Source of the DNA: Spinacia oleracea
Taxonomy: Eukaryota; Streptophyta; Magnoliopsida; Caryophyllales; Amaranthaceae
NCBI RefSeq assembly: GCF_020520425.1
Contig: NC_079492.1
Location: forward strand, 144,429,861-144,493,860
Direction of reading: 5' to 3'
Length of the DNA: 64,000 nt
Shown here: piece after piece, positions 43,845 through 55,642 of the stretch
How positions within the stretch are numbered: position 1 is the stretch's first letter
Layout: each line of letters starts with the position of its first letter
Translations under genes and position numbers: made by a program
Notes under the pieces: generated by a model
What the model saw: the letters and a program-made list of their open reading frames with translations, nothing else
The model's database searches: none
Told to the model about the DNA's origin: nothing

Positions 43845-46069
43845 TTGTTTGAACATATGTCCATGTCAAGTATTAAGACAGTATGCACTTCGTACTTTAT
43901 ACGGAGTCACCAATTCTGAAAAAGATTCGTTAAAGGCCAATTCTTTCAATAAAAAAATAAGATGGCAGAATTTTATATCAAATACGGAGTACTTGGATAT
44001 TATAAAATCAATTGGTGCGACTGTTTTTTTTTTTTTACGTTCTGTGTATGAATTTAAATTATTTGGGGGTTTGAATTAGTATTGATTTCGATTTTGTTGT
44101 TTATGTTCAAGAACAAAGAACCTCACTTAGTCACTTATCCTAACAATAAAATAATGCTATCGTACATACATGATACATACTCCCTACAAGAAAAGACGTA
44201 TTTGAGTTTGTTTGTTTGTTAATTTATACTCCGTAATAAATTATTTATTACTAAAGCTCAATCATCTAGGTTTCCTCAAACAAAGATTTATGGAGTATGA
44301 TTCATCTAAGAATAACCCTCATTTTTTAAGTTCTTGATTAAAAGAATGTGGTAGAAGAGAAAAGGTAGGAGTTCATTGTACGTTGTTAATAAACAAGCAA
44401 AAATTAAACACAATTCTTTATTGAAATGGGCCTAAAATAGTAGGGTGATGATAAAGATCGCGAGTTGCTACAACATTTAATTGTAGCAATCTTACGTGTC
44501 AGAGTTTAATTGGTACATATAGACGCCACGTAGGCTATGCGTCATTTGAATATTTTTACTACGGAAAATGAAAATAAGATAGCCGATATGAATAAGGAAA
44601 CAAATTATAATATTAAGATTTTCCTACATTTTTTTTAATAACATGTATAATAGGTTATACTCCGTATAAGTTAAATATTTTAGTTTCCAATTTAAATCAT
44701 GGCACATAAGCATATCATATCATCATTGTGACACAGCTTAAATATTGCATGTTACTGCCTCTATCATTTTTAAAAATGGTATATATTGGTTGCTCAATTG
44801 ACAACTCAAATTCGACTTCTTCTATCGTTTTAATCTAAAGTAACATATTTTGAACTACGTAGTACGAAGAACCACTTAACAACACTTTGATTTTAAAATT
44901 TTATGTCTGAGAAAAGCTCATACAATTATTTAACGTGGCAACAAAGAAAATAAACTAATTCACATTTTAAGTTTCGTATTTTAAGCATTTTGTACTTTGT
45001 TACGATTTATAATTTAGCAATAATTTTCATTTAACAAGGTTTTGTATCCAATAGATTTGGTACGCTTTAGATTTCAAATGGTGGAATTTTCTTTCATATG
45101 TCACTTTCGAAGACTTTGATTGGTAGATAGATATTCAGTAGAGAAATATGGAACCATGAATAATGGTCCAAAATATGAAACAATCAAAGTTTGAATATTT
45201 TACTCAAAATTTGAATTAGCGTAAGATAACGGTATGCCATTATGATAAACAATTGATAGTTCAACTTCAACCCACATAATACTCCGTAGTTGATATTTCA
45301 TTATTGATTGATAATTTGATTATCTTTTCATAATTCCTTCACTTAAAGCTGGTAGGCTCAACAATACACTTACCTCTCGTGACAAGAAACGTACATAACT
45401 TTCAATCTATCATGATGGTCACGGGCTCATGAGGTCAGAACGTTCACTATTCAATCGGTTGTATCTTGCGAGATTTTTCACCAAGACTATTTTTTCACTC
45501 TCGTCGCCGTATGTTCATAAGATATGAGCACATGGACAAGATACTAATCATAGTTATGGTTATGGTTGTATGAAAAATTACCCCGTCTCCGTATGAATAT
45601 CGAATTGAAGCATCGGATATTATAGTCTATTCCATACACAGTATGGGAGAAACGATTAAGATGTGGAAATGATATTTTCGCAAGTTTTGTATTATCAACC
45701 ACGAAACATCTAATGATGGAATTAATATAATAAAAAAACAAACTACTCCGTATGAATAAACTTCTTAAAGGAAGAAATACATATGATGGAACTCTATTAG
45801 GTATCTTTGAAGCTCCGATTTCAATTGACAATTGAAAAGGAAATCTACATATCTTCACAAAAAAGTATCCATCACTCTCTTCACGAGAAAGTCTATGTTA
45901 AAAATGACTTTAGTAATATCGATAAATTTGGTTTTCGTACTGATTATTGTGTTATTGGTCTATTAACACACTGACACTACAGTACTTACTACTTAGTACT
46001 ACTTCTGTTGTGTTATTAATACCAAAAAACATTATATCGGATAATTTACGAAAAGGCTACATATTATGG
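43845..46069. other. Intergenic, no gene recognised
   Basis: AT-rich with several TACTCCGTA words. Frames at 43837-44079 and 45544-45858 lack protein likeness. The tRNA-Cys upstream region is at the left edge. Confidence 0.45.
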
Positions 46070-46220
46070 GTATGGAATAGTGTCATGCCCTGGGCTGTGA
46101 TTGGTTTAGATTTATAAATTCCATGTAGGGTTGCTATTTTAGATTTGAATTTAAATCTCATGTGGGGTTGCTTATGTAAAAACAACCAATAGGAGCTCAG
46201 GGTATAACACTATTCCATAC
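46070..46220. mobile_element. Small MITE, about 151 bp
   Basis: Ends GTATGGAATAGTGTCATGCC and the complement of GGTATAACACTATTCCATAC, imperfect inverted repeats of about 38 bp that also include ATTGGTT/AACCAAT. The target duplication is unclear. Confidence 0.7.
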
Positions 46221-46826
46221 TCAGGCGGTATATATATCAGCTTCCAATAACTTATGTCCAATTTTTAATCCATTTGACAATTAGAAGAAAAAAAACCCAT
46301 TTTTTCTTTTTACCTGTACTCCAGAATTGTACCAAAGAATAGCAAAAGGACTATTTCAGCTTTAAAACAAATCGCAATATATAGATTAAATAGCACAAAC
46401 CATAAAATTCCCACTATAGATAGATTTGTACAACAACGGCACAAGTAGTCTAGTACCACTAACTTTGTGGTAGCTAGGCTTACCTGAAAAATCATTATTC
46501 GCAGATCGTACTTATTTTTTTCATAAATAAGACGACATACAGGCAAAGTAAGTAACCAGGTGACATCTCTATGCCCAACTTTACAAAATGTATGTCACAT
46601 TGTCGTTAACCATGTATTACACTATATATAAACAAACTTCTTTTTTTTAATCCCTGATAGTATGTGTTTCTTTCTCCTGTCTTAAACAAACCCACCACAC
46701 CGTATAACTATCTGTCTACTTAGCTTAGCTCATTCACTATTATCTTGTAGAAGTGTTTGATGTCTGATGTATATATATATAGGACTGCTCCTTTAACAAG
46801 GGTTTGTGTATTCTCAAGTACGGTTC

Positions 46827-49800
46827 TTACTTCTCAGCAAAAATGTCCAGAAGTGAAAGAGCCTGTAAACACAGAGAATTAGGATTAACATCTTAGCTTA
46901 ATAAGGCTAAAATAAGTAAGCAATGTAAACGCGATTATAAGGATAATCACGGGTTTATGTGTGTTTACCTCTGGCACGCTTAACTCAAGGCGGAATTTGG
47001 GACCGTCGTAATGATGAAGGATTGGCCTGAAAGCATCTTCGTCTAGAGGTTCGCAGAGTTTTCTAGATTGGACTTTAACCTATAAGTAGATTCAGATGGT
47101 AAGTAAGTAATCGAACAAAAACACAAAGCACAACATGTATACGAAATACGTTACCAGTGCATTTAAGAGCAACTTTAATGGCAAGATAATTTGACAATTA
47201 GCTTATAATGCTACATAAGATTACAAGTTATTTCATTTACTAGCTAATTTGTACTTCAATGGCTAGCAACTAGCTGGTTATTTGAATTGGTCTCACTTGT
47301 CTATTAAAGAGTAATTATTTGGCAATTTCTGACAACTATTTGTCAAACAAATTAATTTGTTAAAGCTAATGTGCTTGGCTAAGCTAATTAGTCATTCATT
47401 TTCGCTCTAATGGTCTAGCTATTACTAATGAGTAACTTAAAACTTTTATAAATTGCAAGCTAGTCCCTGCTAAAGCCATTAGAGTTGCTCTAATATATAG
47501 ACAGAACTCTTAATTTTTCATTTAGAATGCTAGAATCCAAACATAAGTAAACCTATTCTGTAAACAATTTCACTAACAGAAGTCTTAATCTTTCATTTAG
47601 ACTACTCGAATCCAAACATAAGTAAACCAGTCCAATACACATTTTCACAACGACTAATGGTTGCAAACAACGCAGGCAAAAAAACAGAGATTTGTGGTAT
47701 ACCTGAGCAGGAAAGCGAGATTCGCCGGGGTTCTTTTTGTCCTCCCAAGCTGTAGGATCAATGTTAGTTCCTCCAAAACTGGCAGCCTGTACACATAATT
47801 CTTTACCATTAGTCTTCATTTCCACTCAAGTTGATTATTGACAAACAAATCAAAAGTCATTTTCCTATCATTAAAATTAGGCCAAAAGTCACGAGTAACC
47901 TACAAGTCATAACCAACCACACCAACAAAGTTCCCAAAATAAATTGATTGGAAACCGTGGCTCACCTCATATATACCGTGAAGCTGGTGGGTGGAGTAGT
48001 TATACAGAAAAAGAGGTAATCCTGGTGTTATCTGTCTCACTGAATCGCGGTAACGTGGCGGTAAACCTGCAAAAACATATCCAAACACATGATCTTCTCG
48101 CCTAATTCCAACCACTTCCACAATTATGAACAATATACTACCACCACTTTCTACCCATATCTTTGTCAAATTACACAAAACTAACATCTTCCATCAATTT
48201 CATGGAATTTGAAAGCTAAGGATGATTGATGAACTAAATGCAAAATTGACACTTCAATACTATAAAGTATTCATATTTGTCTAATTTAAGCATGATTCAT
48301 AATCATATTATCCAGTATTATCCATTCGCGGACAACCAAACATAATTAATCAATCACATAAGGAGTAGCATCATACATAGCCTTAATGAGCAAATTCTGA
48401 TTGCCTCAGTTTCTTAATTATGTATGGAATGGCCTTTGTACCTTAAAGATTGCTTCAATATCCTAATCATGTAAGGAATGGCCGAATGGGGTAATCTTTA
48501 GGGTATGGAATGACCGAATGGGACGATCTTTAATTCCTTAAGGTATGGAATGGCCGAAAGGGGCAATCTTTAGGGTATGTAATGGCCAAAAGGACATTAT
48601 TTAACTCTTTTAAGGTGTGGAATGCCCGAATGGGACAATCTTTAGGGTGTGCAATTGTCAAAAGGGACGATCTTTAACTAAAGAAGCTAAGAAATGCCCG
48701 AATGGGATGATTTCGAAGGTCATAAATGGTCCGGATGGGACGATCTTTTAAGGTATGGAATGGCCGAATGGGATAATTAAGGTTGACCCAATTACAAAAC
48801 CACATGTCACGCACAAATGTACAATATGACACCAATCCCTAGAATTTAACATGCTTCAATCATAAGTACACCTTATATGATCCTCCTAAACATTCCAAGT
48901 CACTTACCATACACTCATACACACAACACAATTCCTTGGAAATCAAGATATAATCGATCAACCCTCAATTAGCTTTTATCCATTTTTCGAAATCAAAAAT
49001 TCTACAATGAATGTCATGTACCACTACACCACAATACTCATAATAAGTCAAATACTTGTAAAAATAAAAACAATAGTGAAGAAGGGATAACATACCAAAA
49101 AGTTGTCTTTTGAGATTTTCCTCCATGGTATCATTGTTGCACACAAAGATATAACCACCAACAGTCTCATCTCTAGGGAGTGCTTCAGAAGGTGGTAAAG
49201 TCTTAAACCTCTTATCAACCCCACTTTTACTCTCACCATTATTATTGTTGTTGTTATTATTATTATTATTCTCCTTTTTTACATCTTTGTTCTTCTTCCC
49301 ACTTTTTCCTCCAATGAGATGTTGACTAAACATATCATCCCCTTTCAAAGACACATTCTTGTGCCCCTTCAATCCAACATTATTGTTATAAATGTTATTG
49401 TTAATAATATTATTGTTGTTATTAATATTATTATTAACATTAGCATTAAAACTCCTCAATACTTGATCATTCTGATTAACACCAACTCCCTTTGAGTATA
49501 TTCCTTTGTTGAACCCGCCGTTGAGATTGATGCCCGACCCGAAACCCGACCCCAGCTTCCACCCATCGTTGAACGAGTTGAAATCCGAGTTTGACGAAGG
49601 AGGAGGGGTGGAATTGACGAAATTACCCTTGGGAATGGGATTGGGGTCGAGGTTTCCACCGACACGGATGTCGAAATTCCGGCGATCCTCTGTTTTCTTA
49701 GTGGGGTAAGAGTTGACGCTCCAGATTGAATCGTTGAGGGAGAGATTAGCTAAGTTGTTGTTTGAGGTGTGAACACGAAGCTCATCGCTGAATTGCCAGA

Positions 49801-49828
49801 ACGATTGTTGATTGTTGTTGTTCTCCAT
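46827..49828 (-). CDS. DCD-domain Asn-rich protein (NRP / B2-like), five exons
   Basis: The reconstructed exons are 49828-49096, 48066-47966, 47786-47703, 47079-46969 and 46862-46827, all with GT/AG borders. They sum to 1065 nt, or 354 residues. The first about 215 residues are low complexity and Asn-rich, including poly-Asn tracts coded by AAT/AAC near 49236-49275. The DCD domain covers about 220-354: GGYIFVCNNDTMEENLKRQL, FGLPPRYRDSVRQITPGLPL, FLYNYSTHQLHGIYE, AASFGGTNIDPTAWEDK, SRFPAQVKVQSRKLCEPL, FRPILHHYDGPKFRLELSV, and the end ALSLLDIFAEK. DCD proteins act in plant stress and programmed-cell-death signalling; soybean N-rich proteins are the best known. Intron 1 holds a minisatellite and intron 3 a PIF-type MITE. 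All expected DCD motifs are present, so it is probably functional. Confidence 0.95.
47167..47490. mobile_element. PIF/Harbinger (Tourist-like) MITE in DCD gene intron 3
   Basis: Ends GAGCAACTTTAATGGC and GCCATTAGAGTTGCTC, flanked on both sides by TAA (47164-47166 and 47491-47493), the 3-bp duplication of PIF/Harbinger elements. 324 bp, non-coding. Confidence 0.85.
48470..48785. repeat. Minisatellite in DCD gene intron 1
   Basis: About eight or nine degenerate units of the form GGTATGGAATGGCCGAATGG followed by GACGATCTTTAA, unit length about 30-50 bp. It is intronic and does not affect the coding sequence. Confidence 0.85.
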
Positions 49829-49992
49829 GTGTTCGATGAAATGCCTCAGAGAAGAAAATGGTTTGTATCAGAAAAAGCTTTAAAGTGAAGGTAAAGGTAA
49901 AGGTAAAGAGTTTATGTCACTTTGGTGGTTTTTGGGTGTGTTGTGTTTAAGAGAAGAGAGACTTAACAAATGGGAAAGATGGTGAAAATGGA

Positions 49993-50003
49993 ATTATATA
50001 TAG
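49993..50003 (-). promoter_or_regulatory. Candidate TATA box of the DCD gene
   Basis: The minus strand reads CTATATATAAT about 170 bases upstream of the ATG, leaving room for a leader of about 130 bases. Confidence 0.5.
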
Positions 50004-50658
50004 AGAGAGGAAAAAGTCTTTTTGAGGAAAGTTCAAGGAAATTAGTGGGGATAGCGTGTTAACTTGTCATAGGAAAAGTAAAGGAGGGTTACTAAATAAT
50101 TACACTCCGTGTATTTTTAGTTGGGGTTCAGGATTCTGTATATACGTTGTCTTAAGAATTAAGTTTAAATAATAAACGTTATTGTTATAATTATGATAAA
50201 TTATTGACTTTTAAAGTTACTCCGCATAAGACATTGTATGTTAATAGATATATTAATTTGTGTTTACTTTTTTTATAGAATGTTTATCTTATTTTCATTT
50301 TTCTAAAAAGTAAGTTTATGAAAAATAAGGGACAATCAAGCATGATTTAGCGATTTACAAATAAATTAAGTAAAAAGGGTTTAAATATTAGTTATATTCA
50401 GATAAGTAAAAGATTTAATCAGACGAATATAACACAAATCTAATACTTAATACTTTTTTGGGAATTGAAGGGAAAAAAATGACTAGTTGAAACTTCTAAT
50501 GAGAGTTGTTGGTTGACTTGATGGGGGGGTTTGAGCTCAAAAGCTAGTATTGTTTGCTAGAGCTTTTAGGAAGAGGGCTTTGTACTCTTGTAGTGGTGAT
50601 GAAATGAATATTGTATTCACGATGTACTCCGTATTTATCGGAACTTTTACTAAACACC
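50004..50658. other. Upstream region of the DCD gene, no other gene
   Basis: AT-rich, no coding block seen; distal promoter. Confidence 0.4.
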
Positions 50659-51398
50659 TAGGCTATGTTTGGCAACACAAGCTGAAATAAAGCTGAAACT
50701 GATAAGTTACCTGAAATTGATAAGATGATGTCTGAAACTGATAAGTTACCTGAACTGATAACCTACCTGGTTACGACAATTGTTTGGCAAAAGTAAATGT
50801 TTAGCTAACTTAAATTATACGATGATTATACAATTTATTTGCATTGTATTGAAATTTTATTATTATAATATATTTTACACTTTACCTATTTTCGTAACTC
50901 TTCATTATAATTTAGTAGACCATTACTTTTAACATGTTTTTATTTAAGTTTCTAGTTGTTCCTTATATACTTGCTCATACGAAGTATTAATTATATAATT
51001 ATTGATCATTCATATTAAATAATTACATTTCCTAACAAATATATTTTCCCACTATGATACAGTGATACAAGAAATTTTGCTCCCATTTACTACCTACATC
51101 ATAGTCAAATATACACAGGTGTCATATATTAGCGCTTTAATACCAACAAAATGTCAGATTAATGGCCTTGAGAAGCGAAGTAAAATACCGATGAAACTAA
51201 TGTTGCGATGGGATTTCAGCACCTGATTTGCAGACGTTACTTTTAGTAGCGTCTGTATTTCAGTCATTTTCTCAGCATTTCAGCTCCTGAAATATGATTT
51301 CAAATGGATACCAAACACATATATTCATTTAAGCTACCTTAAATTTCAACTAGCTGATCATTTAAGCTAACTGAAATAATTTACCAAACAGAGCCCTA
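50659..51398. mobile_element. hAT-like non-autonomous element, about 740 bp
   Basis: Imperfect terminal inverted repeats TAGGCTATGTTTGGCAA and TTACCAAACAGAGCCCTA. GCTGAAAT/ATTTCAGC words are repeated near both ends, including a tandem CTGAAACTGATAAGTTACC block at 50696-50760. No transposase. I did not find an 8-bp duplication. Confidence 0.6.
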
Positions 51399-51464
51399 AT
51401 CTAATCAATTGACGTAAGCCAATACTAATGCAAAGCATTAACAAATTATCTACTTCGTATAATT

Positions 51465-51870
51465 TAGGGATAGACAATATTAAATGGATTCTTATTCACC
51501 CGTAATTATTAAGGATAGAAATTCAAATTAAACGGATGATATGCGGGTGACGGATTAGGTCGGATACAAATGGCTCTCGCTCCATCCATTTAACACACTT
51601 TTAACCCAAATTTAATTAAAAAAAATTACATTAATGAAAATATTTTTAATTCTTGTTGAAAATTATGTTTTAAATTGATGTAATTTTTTAAAAAATAAAA
51701 CATTAATCTGTTAGTCATCTGATCCACCTATTACATCCGCATATGACCGGTGGGTGAAAATAGGTAATAAGTTAAGCGGATGACGGATGAATGCGGGTGA
51801 TTCTGATTGATAAACGGGTGAATTCGGATGAAGCTCCACCCGATTCGAATCCAACTTAGTACCATCCCTA
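51465..51870. mobile_element. MITE with TAGGGAT ends
   Basis: Ends TAGGGATAGACAATATTAAA and TTAGTACCATCCCTA. The interior is rich in CGGATGACGGAT/ATCCGC words, complementary across the element. Non-coding; ends less well conserved than in the other MITEs. Confidence 0.55.
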
Positions 51871-53245
51871 GTACGGAGTAGTATTTAGTCTGATTTCTAC
51901 AATTTGATCAATTAATAAAATTTGTCCTTTTCTGCTAGAAAATTACTCCTATATCTTTAACTATAAATATACTTGGTATAATCTTAAGATATAAAATTCG
52001 TCAAACCGTCGTAGTTCGTATTAGTTTATCATTTATCCCCTAATTGTTTTTTTTTGAATAGGAGAAAGGGGGTTTAGGTGAGCAAATAAGAGAAGAACGT
52101 CGGCCAAAAACGCGTATTAAAGATTGATGGAAAACGAAAGATATGATACTACTAGAAGAAAGGACTATTAGACCAATTCTAGGATGTTCGGTGAGTTCAC
52201 ATTGAACAATATTCTAATAATTTAATAATATGATGTGTTTTTAGATATTTTGCTTAGTTGCTAAGGAGAGCAAAGTGTGAGTTGGGGTGATAACATAATA
52301 ATAATATACGGAGTAATAAGAGAGCACATGACATGTGTATACGGTTGTTGTTGGTACTTGGTAATGCTGCATTTCTATTGGTCCAAGTGTGTCATGTTTG
52401 GGATGTATAATTGCCAACTAAGCAACTTGTATCCGTATGATTTGTGTGTTTTTTTAGTGACAAAAATATGTGGAGGGTACTTGTTCACTAATGGAGTAAT
52501 GGCCTTATGTCGTGGGGTTTTGCTCAACACGTCGTTATTGTTATTTTGGGGTGTGGGTATATGACTATATGGCCGTGTGGGTGGAGGATTAAGGGCTTAA
52601 ATTGGGACATGTATAAAGAATTAATATAAATTTTGTTATAAAGCGGTTTTACACAAAAGACCACATTGATTGATCTCATACAAGTTAAAGAATGAAATCA
52701 ATTAGTTAAGCACTTGAATCAATTAGTTAAGCACTAAAATTAATTAGTTAAGCAATTAAACTGGTATTTCCGATAAGGCGGTTTTACACAAAAGTTACAA
52801 AGAATTAAAGACCAAACAAAAGTGTAGAACTAAGTTACATACTTTTTTTTATTTTGTTTAGTTGTAACGTTTTAGACTTTCGCGCTTTTCAACCTATATG
52901 GTTAACTTATAATATATGTATAAGTAAAACTTATAAAAAGTACTCTGTATATATTATGAAAATATAAATTAAGATGAAACTAACATGTTCCGACATAACT
53001 ATGTTTTAGTTTATGTATAAATCAACAAATCTGGTCAATAAATAATGTAAAACTCAAAACTCTGCAACCAAAACAGAACAGGGAAACTATGTTTTCTTCT
53101 ATTTTCCTTTTTTGATTTTTTCTGATAAAATATGAACATACGACTTAGATGTAAATGGGAAACACTAACGTGTAACGAATAAGGTCATAGAAAATTTCGT
53201 AAAAGTAAATAAAAACGCTAACGAATAAGTTCAAATAAATACATA
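51871..53245. other. Intergenic with a small direct-repeat cluster
   Basis: CAATTAGTTAAGCACT-like units recur three to four times at 52700-52762. This cluster is bracketed by direct copies of GCGGTTTTACACAAAAG (52644 and 52785). The 95-codon frame at 52277-52564 has no recognisable content and is probably chance. Confidence 0.4.
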
Positions 53246-53500
53246 CTACCTCCGTTTGTGAAAGTTCTTTACGCTTTGAAAAATGTGTCCAAAATATAAA
53301 AACTTTGACCGTAAATTCTCACTATTATACACATCAAAACGTTATATGTAAGATCTTGTTAGATTGGTCTCGGTTTGTATTTTTAGAATATCAAATTTTT
53401 AATATTTTTTCACATACGAAATTGGATATATTAATAGTTAAATATCGCATTGGAGTTCGTGCAAATAGTAACCGTAAAGATCTTTTTGAAACGGAGGTAG
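53246..53500. mobile_element. Stowaway-type MITE
   Basis: Ends CTACCTCCGTTTGTGAAAG and the complement, CTTTTTGAAACGGAGGTAG, each bounded by TA; TTTACG/CGTAAA follow inside. 255 bp. Confidence 0.85.
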
Positions 53501-53806
53501 TATGATATAATGCCAAAGAAATAACTCAAGCATTACCACAATTTATTACATTATTCGTTCCAAAATAGTTACATCACTTTGATTTTCAAGTGTGCCAATA
53601 TATAACTTTGACCACTAATATTTGTAATGTACTAACAAAAATCATGAAAAAGTTATATATTTAAAATATACATAGATACAAACCCAGTATCATTTTACAT
53701 AATAACCTTATTTTTATTTATTAGTAGAAAATTATACTCAAAATAAGATAAATTCATAGTGTCAGAAGTCAAATGGTGCAACTAGTCTTTTTTAAAATAT
53801 CTGATA
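53501..53806. other. AT-rich spacer, possible decayed MITE
   Basis: TTCGTTCCAAAATAGTTAC near 53554 and a weakly complementary right side (GTGCAACTAGTC) suggest an old Stowaway relative, too diverged to delimit. Confidence 0.3.
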
Positions 53807-54142
53807 CTCCCTCCGTATTTATTTAAGAGATACACTTGACCGGGCACGAGTATTAAGAAAAAGAATTGAATGAAATAAAGTAATAAAACAAGTGGGGTTA
53901 AGTAGATATTTTAATAAGAAAAACAAGTGGGGACCATGTCATTTTAGGGATTGGGGGGTAGGGGTGTGGTGTAGATTTATTATTACGGTTTTTTCATGAA
54001 ATGCCCCTGAGGTTTCACGAAATTCACCAAATACCCCTGCGTGTTTCAAAATACATAGTATACCCCTATTTGAACTTAGAGTGCACCAAATACAACCTTG
54101 ACTTAACGGCCGTTAGTGTTCCGTTAACGTTATTTTACCTTT

Positions 54143-54733
54143 ATGCCCTTACTCACCCAATATTTTACATTTAACTTTTTTTTTTTAAAGAAAAAATTCC
54201 TCTCTCTTCTTCTTATTCTCTCTCCTCTCCTCTCTGTTGCTCGACCCATCTTTGACATCCTGTCTCTATTCATCTTCTTCTTCTCTCTCCTCTCTTCTTC
54301 TGCCATTGTTGCTCTCTTCACAAAACAAAAAAATATTTCTTGCCCATTGATTAGCCTAACCCAACGCGAATTCGTATCCATTTTCCAATCTGAATTCAAC
54401 CGTAAACCCTCTTCTTTGGGTTCGCCCTTCTTGTTTCTCCAATCTCAGTTCAAGCGGCGACTTATCCGACATGATATCGCCTCCGGTCAACCCATGTTGG
54501 TCGCCAATGAGAGCGGATCTCACCGCGGTGTGTCAGGCGTTCGCGACGGTGGCGGAACCGGACAAAAGTTTGGGTTTGCAATTTTCAATTTTTTACCCAA
54601 TTTGATTTGTTTGAGGTTTGGAATTTTAAAGATGGATAATGCGGTGAGTCGGAGGAGGGCGATAAACGCGAGTTTCTCCAATCTACCTTCCCGTATGTTC
54701 TCCTCTGTGTTCGGGCGATTATTTTCCAATTGA
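54143..54733 (+). other. Open frame of mixed origin in the TIR element
   Basis: A 196-codon frame runs from the left TIR through pyrimidine-rich DNA into more GC-rich sequence (54440-54700). Another frame there reads MRADLTAVCQAFATVAEPDK, which looks protein-like. This part may be a second captured piece or the 5' end of the captured CHCH gene, but I cannot identify it. Coding function is doubtful. Confidence 0.25.
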
Positions 54734-54827
54734 TGATTTCAATTGTTTTTACTCATTTCCCATTTCAATTTAGGGACACCAATTTATTTCAATTTATTTC
54801 AATTTATTTCTCCATTTGGTGAGTTAG

Positions 54828-55019
54828 ATGGGGATGTCTCCAATTCATGCTTTACAAGCCACTATAGCTCAAGGTGTTGCTTTTGGAACTGGAAGTGTCG
54901 TAGCACACAAGGCTGTGGATGCTATTATGGGACCTCGCACAATCCAACATGAAACTGTTGGTACAGAGGTTGACAATATGATTTTGGATCTATGTTGTAA
55001 ATGTAAAACAATTCATTGA
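54828..55019 (+). pseudogene. Captured fragment of a CHCH-domain (CHCHD2/MIX17-like) gene
   Basis: MGMSPIHALQATIAQGVAFG is followed by TGSVVAHKAVDAIMGPRTIQ and HETVGTEV. The block AFGTGSxVAHxAVDAxMGPRTIQHE is the conserved hydrophobic segment before the twin CX9C (CHCH) domain in plant CHCHD2-like mitochondrial proteins. The frame then runs into unrelated sequence and stops; the Cys-bearing CHCH domain is absent, so the copy cannot work as the parent does. It lies in the middle of the TIR element, so it was most likely carried there. Intactness of the frame over this stretch suggests recent capture. Confidence 0.8.
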
Positions 55020-55642
55020 AGGTTAAAGGTTGGCGGCGAATATGATTTCCGCGGATATGAGTTCCAATATTGTCAATTTTTCCATATGATTTGGGATCTA
55101 TGTTGTAAAAACAGCAGATTAGAGAGAGATTATATATAGACACTAGAATTCGAATTTGTAGTTTAGATTTTCGATTTTAGGAATTAAACTCTCAAAATTT
55201 AATATTCTCTTCTTCAATATTATGGGTTTTGTTCTTCAATTTTCACATGTGTTCTTCAATTTTGGGCTTCAAATTCAATTATTAATGGTATAAGCTGTTT
55301 GGGTATTTGGTACAAAAAACTTTATAAATAGGTGTATATTATGCAAAAAGTTTATAAATAGGTGTATTTGGTGAATTATAAACATGACTTAACGGAGGAC
55401 TAACGGAAAGTCATAATAGGGGTATTTGGTGAACCAGTTTGAAAAAATAAGGGTATTCTATGAATTTTGAAACGCGCAGGGGTATTTGGTGCATTATTGC
55501 AAACCTCATGGGCATTTCATGAAAAAACCGTATTATTTAATTAGATGGTGGAGTTGATAAGTTACTAAAAATGACAAGTGTATCTCTTAAATAAATACGG
55601 CCGGAAAAGGCAAGTGTATCCCTTAAATAAATACAGAGTGAG

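Larger units (their letters stand above)
53985..55531. mobile_element. Long-TIR DNA element carrying host gene sequence (Pack-MULE-like)
   Basis: The ends ACGGTTTTTTCATGAAATGC and GCATTTCATGAAAAAACCGT are perfect inverted repeats at the tips. Diverged complementarity continues for about 150 bp (CACCAAATACCCCTGCG, TTCCGTTA). ATTATT flanks both sides (53979-53984 and 55532-55537). The empty site in the sister MITE at about 20830-20840 has one ATTATT, which proves insertion. No transposase is present. The interior contains promoter-like pyrimidine-rich DNA and a CHCH-domain gene fragment. The long TIR fits Mutator-like Pack elements, but the 6-bp duplication is shorter than their usual 9 bp, so the superfamily is uncertain. 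Confidence 0.88.
53807..55642. mobile_element. Stowaway-type MITE interrupted by a gene-carrying TIR element
   Basis: Ends CTCCCTCCGTATTTATTTAA and TTAAATAAATACAGAGTGAG, each bounded by TA. Outside the inner element, the sequence is nearly the same as the MITE at 20670-20942, including GGGGACCATGTCATTTTAGG and TTAGATGGTG. It is split at 53985-55531. Confidence 0.92.

Noticed and set aside
49048-49239. Alternative minus-strand frame at the end of the DCD first exon
   Set aside because: Out of frame with the gene and reads into intron 1; the GT donor at 49095 explains the sequence.
52277-52564. 95-codon Cys/Leu/Tyr-rich frame
   Set aside because: Looks like a small membrane protein but has no family likeness, no promoter signal and biased AT-rich composition expected by chance.
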